A stretch of DNA of 7,189 bases from Paludibacteraceae bacterium (GTDB taxonomy: Bacteria > Bacteroidota > Bacteroidia > Bacteroidales > Paludibacteraceae). The DNA lies in contig JAGCIZ010000173.1 in the NCBI GenBank assembly GCA_017648235.1, positions 1-7,189 of the forward strand, in the 5' to 3' direction. The position numbers and the translations under genes are program-made. This document shows, in pieces, positions 1-4,210 of the stretch (the stretch's first letter is position 1; each line of letters starts with the position of its first letter). Below the pieces are notes generated by a model, which worked only from the letters and a program-made list of their open reading frames with translations, was not told where the DNA came from and did no database searches.

Positions 1-1635
1 TACGGAGAAATTGATAAAGGAAATTGGATAACAGGCATCAGCTGGATTGATACCTATTTAGTCGGAAGTCAAGACAATCTGCCTGATGAATTGGCGAATA
101 ATAAAGGTCACAATCGTTACTATATGCTTCCTTTGTTGTTGGGAATAATAGGATTGCTTTATCAAGTTGGAAGAGGAAAGGAAGGGCAAAAAAGCTTCTG
201 GGTAACGTTTATGTTCTTTTTCCTTACAGGAATTGCTATTGTGATTTACCTCAACCAAACCCCATATCAACCTCGTGAGCGAGATTATGCCTATGCGGGA
301 TCTTTCTATGCATTCTCCATATGGATAGGATTAGGAGTGTTGGCTGTATGTAAATTGTTTGAAAAAATAGTAAAAAACAAGTCTGTTTGTGCGATAATAG
401 CAACGTTGCTTTGTTTAGGTGTTCCTGCTCTTATGGCAAATGAAAACTGGGACGATCATGATAGATCTCAAAGAACAGTTTGTCGTGACTTTGGGTCAAA
501 CTATTTAATGTCATGTCCTAAAAATGCTATTATTTTTACCAATGGAGACAACGATACTTTCCCTCTTTGGTACAATCAAGAGGTAGAAGGAAATCGTACT
601 GATATTCGTGTTTGTAATTTGAGTTACCTACAGGCAAGTTGGTATATCGACCAAATGAAACGTGAAGCTTATGAATCGGCTCCTCTGCCAATTTCGTGGG
701 ATCATTCTGAATATAGAACAGGTGTTCTTGATATGGCACGAGTTAATGATAGATTCGAAAGTTTAACTCTTGATCAAGCGTTACGTTATTTGCGTCATCC
801 GAGAACTATTGACGAGAATGGTATTGGAGAAATTCCAACAAAACAGTTGGTAGTACCTATAGATAAACAACAAGTGTTAAAAACTCAAACTGTTGATTCA
901 GCAAATGCGCATCGCATTGACTCTGTAATGACTATAAAATTACGCCGTGGAATGAGTAAAGCAGATTTGATGATACTTGAAATGATTAATACCAACAAAT
1001 GGGAGCGACCTATTTATTTTGCTGTAACTGTTGGCGAAAGTTATTATCCTGCTGTAAACGAATATTTCCAATTGGAAGGTTTGGCTTATCGTTTAGTCCC
1101 TATGAAAACGGATGAAAACGCCGAGCGAGTAAATACTGAAGTGATGTACAACAATATGATGAATAAGTTCCGTTGGGGAGGAATAGAAAAAGAGGGTATT
1201 TATCTTGACGAAACTGTTCTTCGTTTGTGCCGTACACAACGATTGATGTTCTGCTATTTGATTGATGCCCTTTTGAAAGAAGGAAAAACGGAAAAAGCAC
1301 ATAAAGCTTTGAATCGTTGTATAGAAGTAATTCCTTTCTACAATGTTCCGGCTGATTATTCTTCTATTATGCTTGCAACAGCTTATTATAAATTGGGAGA
1401 AATTGAAGAAGGTGACAAGATAATGAACATTTTAGTTCAAAGTAGTTTGGATAAGATTGATTGGGCACTTACTCTTCCTAGAGAATGGAGAGCAAGTATT
1501 TCAAGAGAAAATAGTATCAATCAAAATCTAGCTATTCTTCAGGCGGTTTATTCGGAATGTGATACATACAATAAACGGTTGGCCGAAAAGATTTACAAAG
1601 ATTTTGAACAAGTTTATCTAAAAGCAGTTAATTAA
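1..1635 (+). CDS. DUF2723 / GT117-type (TMEM260-like) membrane protein, C-terminal part (5' truncated)
   Basis: The reading frame is open from base 1 to a TAA at 1633-1635 (544 codons), so the start lies upstream of the window. Numbering from the first visible codon, there are about four hydrophobic segments (near 41-57, 66-84, 101-117 and 128-145), then a soluble region to the end. Between segments two and three is the family signature NQTPYQPRERDYAY (85-98). It is followed by NWDDHDRS, then TNGDNDTFPLWYNQEVEG (180-197) and RVCNLSYLQ, all typical of Bacteroidota DUF2723 proteins. The last ~120 residues look helical and TPR-like. Family members usually have about 1000 residues, so roughly the N-terminal half is missing, including the membrane region expected to hold the catalytic acidic residue. 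DUF2723 is related to GT-C protein O-mannosyltransferases such as TMEM260. A role in envelope protein glycosylation is therefore inferred, not shown; donor and acceptor are unknown. The family call is firm. Confidence 0.9.
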   Translation, partial: YGEIDKGNWITGISWIDTYLVGSQDNLPDELANNKGHNRYYMLPLLLGIIGLLYQVGRGKEGQKSFWVTFMFFFLTGIAIVIYLNQTPYQPRERDYAYAGSFYAFSIWIGLGVLAVCKLFEKIVKNKSVCAIIATLLCLGVPALMANENWDDHDRSQRTVCRDFGSNYLMSCPKNAIIFTNGDNDTFPLWYNQEVEGNRTDIRVCNLSYLQASWYIDQMKREAYESAPLPISWDHSEYRTGVLDMARVNDRFESLTLDQALRYLRHPRTIDENGIGEIPTKQLVVPIDKQQVLKTQTVDSANAHRIDSVMTIKLRRGMSKADLMILEMINTNKWERPIYFAVTVGESYYPAVNEYFQLEGLAYRLVPMKTDENAERVNTEVMYNNMMNKFRWGGIEKEGIYLDETVLRLCRTQRLMFCYLIDALLKEGKTEKAHKALNRCIEVIPFYNVPADYSSIMLATAYYKLGEIEEGDKIMNILVQSSLDKIDWALTLPREWRASISRENSINQNLAILQAVYSECDTYNKRLAEKIYKDFEQVYLKAVN

Positions 1636-1638
1636 GTT

Positions 1639-2250
1639 ATGCTTATAGAACAACCTCCTTTTTTACTTAAGAAATTTTATCCAAAAGCTCTTTGGCGAAA
1701 AAACGAGGAGGAAAAGGTCGTTTATCTTACTTTCGACGATGGACCTTGCCAGGAAACTACGTTGAAGATTTTAGATATTCTTGATGATTTTGACGTAAAA
1801 GCAACCTTCTTTTGCGTGGGAGAAAATGTAATAAGAGAGTCTAATCTTTTCGATGAAATCAAGAAAAGAGGTCATCGTGTGGGGAATCATACTCTAAGTC
1901 ACTCAAAAGGATTTGAACTCTCTACCGCTGATTATATTTCGCAGGTTGAGCGTGCGAGAGAGTTGATAAGTTCGTCTCTTTTTAGACCTCCACATGGGCA
2001 ACTTAAGAAGGAGCAATATAGAGAAATCTCTAAGAAATACACTATTGTAATGTGGGACGTAATCACTCGAGACTATAATCAGAAACTAACTCCAGAGAAG
2101 ATTTTTAACATTGTGAAAAAATATACTCGTAATGGTTCGATTATTGTATTTCACGATTCTAAAAAGGCGCAGAAAAACGTACTTTCAGCGTTGCCTTCTT
2201 CGTTGAACTATCTTAAAGAAAAAGGATTTAGATTTGCTGTTTTGGAATAA
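1639..2250 (+). CDS. NodB-type polysaccharide deacetylase (carbohydrate esterase 4)
   Basis: A 203-residue protein consisting almost entirely of a NodB homology domain, which removes N- or O-acetyl groups from glycans using a divalent metal. All five CE4 motifs are visible: TFDDGP at 31-36 (D33 catalytic base, D34 metal ligand), HTLSH at 84-88 (metal ligands H84 and H88), RPPHG at 116-120, MWDVITRD at 138-145, and VFHD at 170-173 (catalytic histidine H172). The third motif has His where many homologues have Tyr; I believe this variant is common in Bacteroidota. There is no signal peptide or membrane anchor: the N-terminus (MLIEQPPFLLKKFYP) is not a signal sequence, so the protein is probably cytoplasmic or leaves by another route. 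The ATG is the first possible start after the upstream stop, only three bases away and in the same frame. Short single-domain versions like this are frequent in Bacteroidota. The substrate cannot be told from sequence; peptidoglycan, a surface polysaccharide or a glycan precursor are all possible. Confidence 0.92.
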   Translation: MLIEQPPFLLKKFYPKALWRKNEEEKVVYLTFDDGPCQETTLKILDILDDFDVKATFFCVGENVIRESNLFDEIKKRGHRVGNHTLSHSKGFELSTADYISQVERARELISSSLFRPPHGQLKKEQYREISKKYTIVMWDVITRDYNQKLTPEKIFNIVKKYTRNGSIIVFHDSKKAQKNVLSALPSSLNYLKEKGFRFAVLE

Positions 2251-2276
2251 TTTTTTGTTTATGAAAAAAATAATTC
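2245..2276 (+). repeat. Imperfect AT-rich inverted repeat around the dsbD start codon
   Basis: GAATAATTTTTT (2245-2256) can pair with AAAAAATAATTC (2265-2276) at 11 of 12 positions; the single mismatch is A2249 against A2272. The 8-base loop (2257-2264) contains the dsbD ATG, and the deacetylase stop codon lies in the left arm. Almost every pair is A-T, so the structure would be weak. The T-run against an A-run (the AAA codons after ATG) could arise by chance in AT-rich DNA. An effect on dsbD translation is possible but unsupported. Confidence 0.35.
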
Positions 2277-4210
2277 TCTTTTTCATCTTTGTTTTTATTG
2301 GTTTTACTAATGCTTTTTCTCAAATAATAGAACCGATAAAATGGTCATTCCTTCAACAAGAAAAAGGAGATTCTATTCTAGAATTGGTTTTCAAGGCAAC
2401 AATAGATGACGGATGGCATCTTTATGGTACCGACCTTCCTGAGGGTGGTCCAGTTTCTACAACAATCCATTTTAATAACCCAGAAAATATTGATTTTATC
2501 GGTGATTTAATATCTTCATCAAATGAAGTTGTGAGGTTTGATGAAACATTTCAAATGGAGCTAAATTGGTTTGACAATGAAGCAATTTTTATACAAAAAA
2601 TAACTAATAATCGAACTTTCTCCACTATTGATGGCTATATAGAATTTATGGCGTGTAATAATCAAAGTTGCTTGCCTCCTACCAAAGTTTCGTTCTCGTT
2701 TGGAGAAGAAGAGAAATTTTTTTTGGAACGCGAAGAAAAAGCGTATTTTCCTGACTATTGGGAACCTGTGATTTCTGAATTGAATGCATTTGGTAACGCA
2801 ATATCACATTCGTCCAATGAAGCTTGGTGGATTATTTTCTTAAAAGGGTTTATTGGTGGATTATTAGCTATTCTCACTCCTTGTATTTGGCCTATTATTC
2901 CGATGACAATAAGTTTTTTTCTTAAACGCTCAAAAGACAACAACAAAGGACGTTTGGATGCTGTTTTCTACGGATTTTCCATTGTTTTTATTTACTTGTT
3001 ATTGGGCATTGTCATTACGCTATTTTTTGGTGCAAGCGCATTGAATAGTCTTTCGACCAATGCATTTTTCAACCTCTTTTTCTTTGTGCTTTTAGTTGTT
3101 TTTGCCATATCTTTTTTAGGTGTTTTTGAGATAACTCTTCCTTCATCGTGGAGCACTAAGATTGACCTAAAGGCAGAAAAGACAACAGGATTTGTGAGTA
3201 TATTATTGATGGCTTTTACCTTGGTTTTAGTATCTTTTTCTTGTACGGGACCAATTATTGGAACACTGCTTGTTGATGTGTCAGTCAATGGTTCCTTAAT
3301 TGCACCTGTAGTTGGAATGTTAGGTTTTTCCGTAGCATTAGCACTCCCTTTTAGTTTATTTGCATTCTTTCCGTCTTTCTTGAATTCTCTGCCAAAATCG
3401 GGTGAGTGGCTAAACTCAGTTAAAGTAGTCCTAGGTTTTCTTGAACTGGCTTTAGCATTAAAGTTCCTTTCTGTTGCAGATTTGGCTTATGGATGGCATA
3501 TTTTGGATAGAGAAGTTTTTCTAACACTTTGGATTGTAATTTTTAGCATTTTGGGATTGTATTTGTTAGGGAAAATTCATTTCTCACACGAGGGAGAGCA
3601 ACGATATGTTTCTGTTTTTAGGTTATTTTTAGCGATATCCTCTTTTGCTTTTGCAGTATATCTTGTTCCTGGACTTTGGGGTGCTCCATTGAAAAGCATA
3701 AGCGCTTTTGCACCTCCTCTTTATACCCAAGATTTTTCGTTGTATAAGACTAAATCGCACGCTTTATTCAACGACTTTGATGCAGGAATGAGTTATGCTA
3801 AGAGCAGGAACTTACCTATCCTAGTCAATTTTTCGGGACATGGATGCGTGAATTGTAGAAAAATGGAGGCAACTGTTTTAACCAACGAGAAAGTAAATGA
3901 AATTTTAACAGAAAAGTTGGTGTTTATTACGCTTTTTGTTGACGATAAAAAGAATCTTGATTCTCCAATAACCATAGAAGAAAACGGCAAAAAACGTACA
4001 TTAAGAACCATTGGCGACAGAAATAGTTATCTTCAAAGAATGAAGTTTGGAGCAAACGCTCAACCTTTCTACGTTTTACTTGATAATGAAGGAAAACCTC
4101 TTGAAAAAGCTTTTGCTTTTGACGAAAATCCGCAGAACTTTATTGAATTTTTAGAGGAAGGATTGAAAAATTACAACAATAAGTCTGATTTATTTCCAAA
4201 ATGGAACTAA
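2261..4210 (+). CDS. dsbD: Thiol:disulfide interchange protein DsbD (full length)
   Basis: This 649-residue inner-membrane protein passes electrons from cytoplasmic thioredoxin to periplasmic thiol proteins. Residues 1-20 form a signal peptide (MKK, hydrophobic core, likely cleavage after AFS). Residues ~21-150 are the alpha domain with redox pair C132/C137 followed by LPP. About eight membrane helices (188-221, 236-256, 268-288, 311-336, 346-371, 385-403, 417-436, 452-470) make the beta domain, with paired cysteines C208 (LTPCIWP) and C328 (SFSCTGP). The C-terminal gamma domain (~498-640) is thioredoxin-like, with C529-V-N-C532 and a probable cis-proline P602 (AQPFYV). All six redox cysteines are present, so it should be active. 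The alpha-domain spacing is CX4C; as I recall, E. coli has CX5C. A TTG at 2234 would add nine residues and overlap the deacetylase gene; ATG 2261 is preferred because it gives a normal signal peptide and a 10-base gap. Likely clients are periplasmic isomerases or cytochrome c maturation proteins. Confidence 0.95.
   Translation: MKKIILFFIFVFIGFTNAFSQIIEPIKWSFLQQEKGDSILELVFKATIDDGWHLYGTDLPEGGPVSTTIHFNNPENIDFIGDLISSSNEVVRFDETFQMELNWFDNEAIFIQKITNNRTFSTIDGYIEFMACNNQSCLPPTKVSFSFGEEEKFFLEREEKAYFPDYWEPVISELNAFGNAISHSSNEAWWIIFLKGFIGGLLAILTPCIWPIIPMTISFFLKRSKDNNKGRLDAVFYGFSIVFIYLLLGIVITLFFGASALNSLSTNAFFNLFFFVLLVVFAISFLGVFEITLPSSWSTKIDLKAEKTTGFVSILLMAFTLVLVSFSCTGPIIGTLLVDVSVNGSLIAPVVGMLGFSVALALPFSLFAFFPSFLNSLPKSGEWLNSVKVVLGFLELALALKFLSVADLAYGWHILDREVFLTLWIVIFSILGLYLLGKIHFSHEGEQRYVSVFRLFLAISSFAFAVYLVPGLWGAPLKSISAFAPPLYTQDFSLYKTKSHALFNDFDAGMSYAKSRNLPILVNFSGHGCVNCRKMEATVLTNEKVNEILTEKLVFITLFVDDKKNLDSPITIEENGKKRTLRTIGDRNSYLQRMKFGANAQPFYVLLDNEGKPLEKAFAFDENPQNFIEFLEEGLKNYNNKSDLFPKWN

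Noticed and set aside
1628..1635. TTAATTAA palindrome at the end of the DUF2723 gene
   Set aside because: It is an 8-base AT-only palindrome made by the final codons and stop; expected by chance in AT-rich DNA.
2234..2260. TTG at 2234 as the start of dsbD
   Set aside because: It would add nine residues (MLFWNNFLF) ahead of a textbook MKK signal peptide and overlap the deacetylase gene; ATG 2261 explains the sequence better.
2248..2260. TAATTTTTTG as a Bacteroidota -7 promoter element (TAnnTTTG) for dsbD
   Set aside because: The match is poor and would leave almost no leader before ATG 2261. T-rich strings like this are common in the window.
2514..2528. CTTCAT/ATGAAG 6-bp inverted repeat with 3-base loop in dsbD
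   Set aside because: A 6-bp stem is too short to stand out in 7 kb and lies within coding sequence.
2992..3288. Open frame of 98 codons on the minus strand
   Set aside because: It is antisense to the membrane helices of dsbD; its Lys/Thr/Ser-rich translation is what the complement of hydrophobic codons gives.
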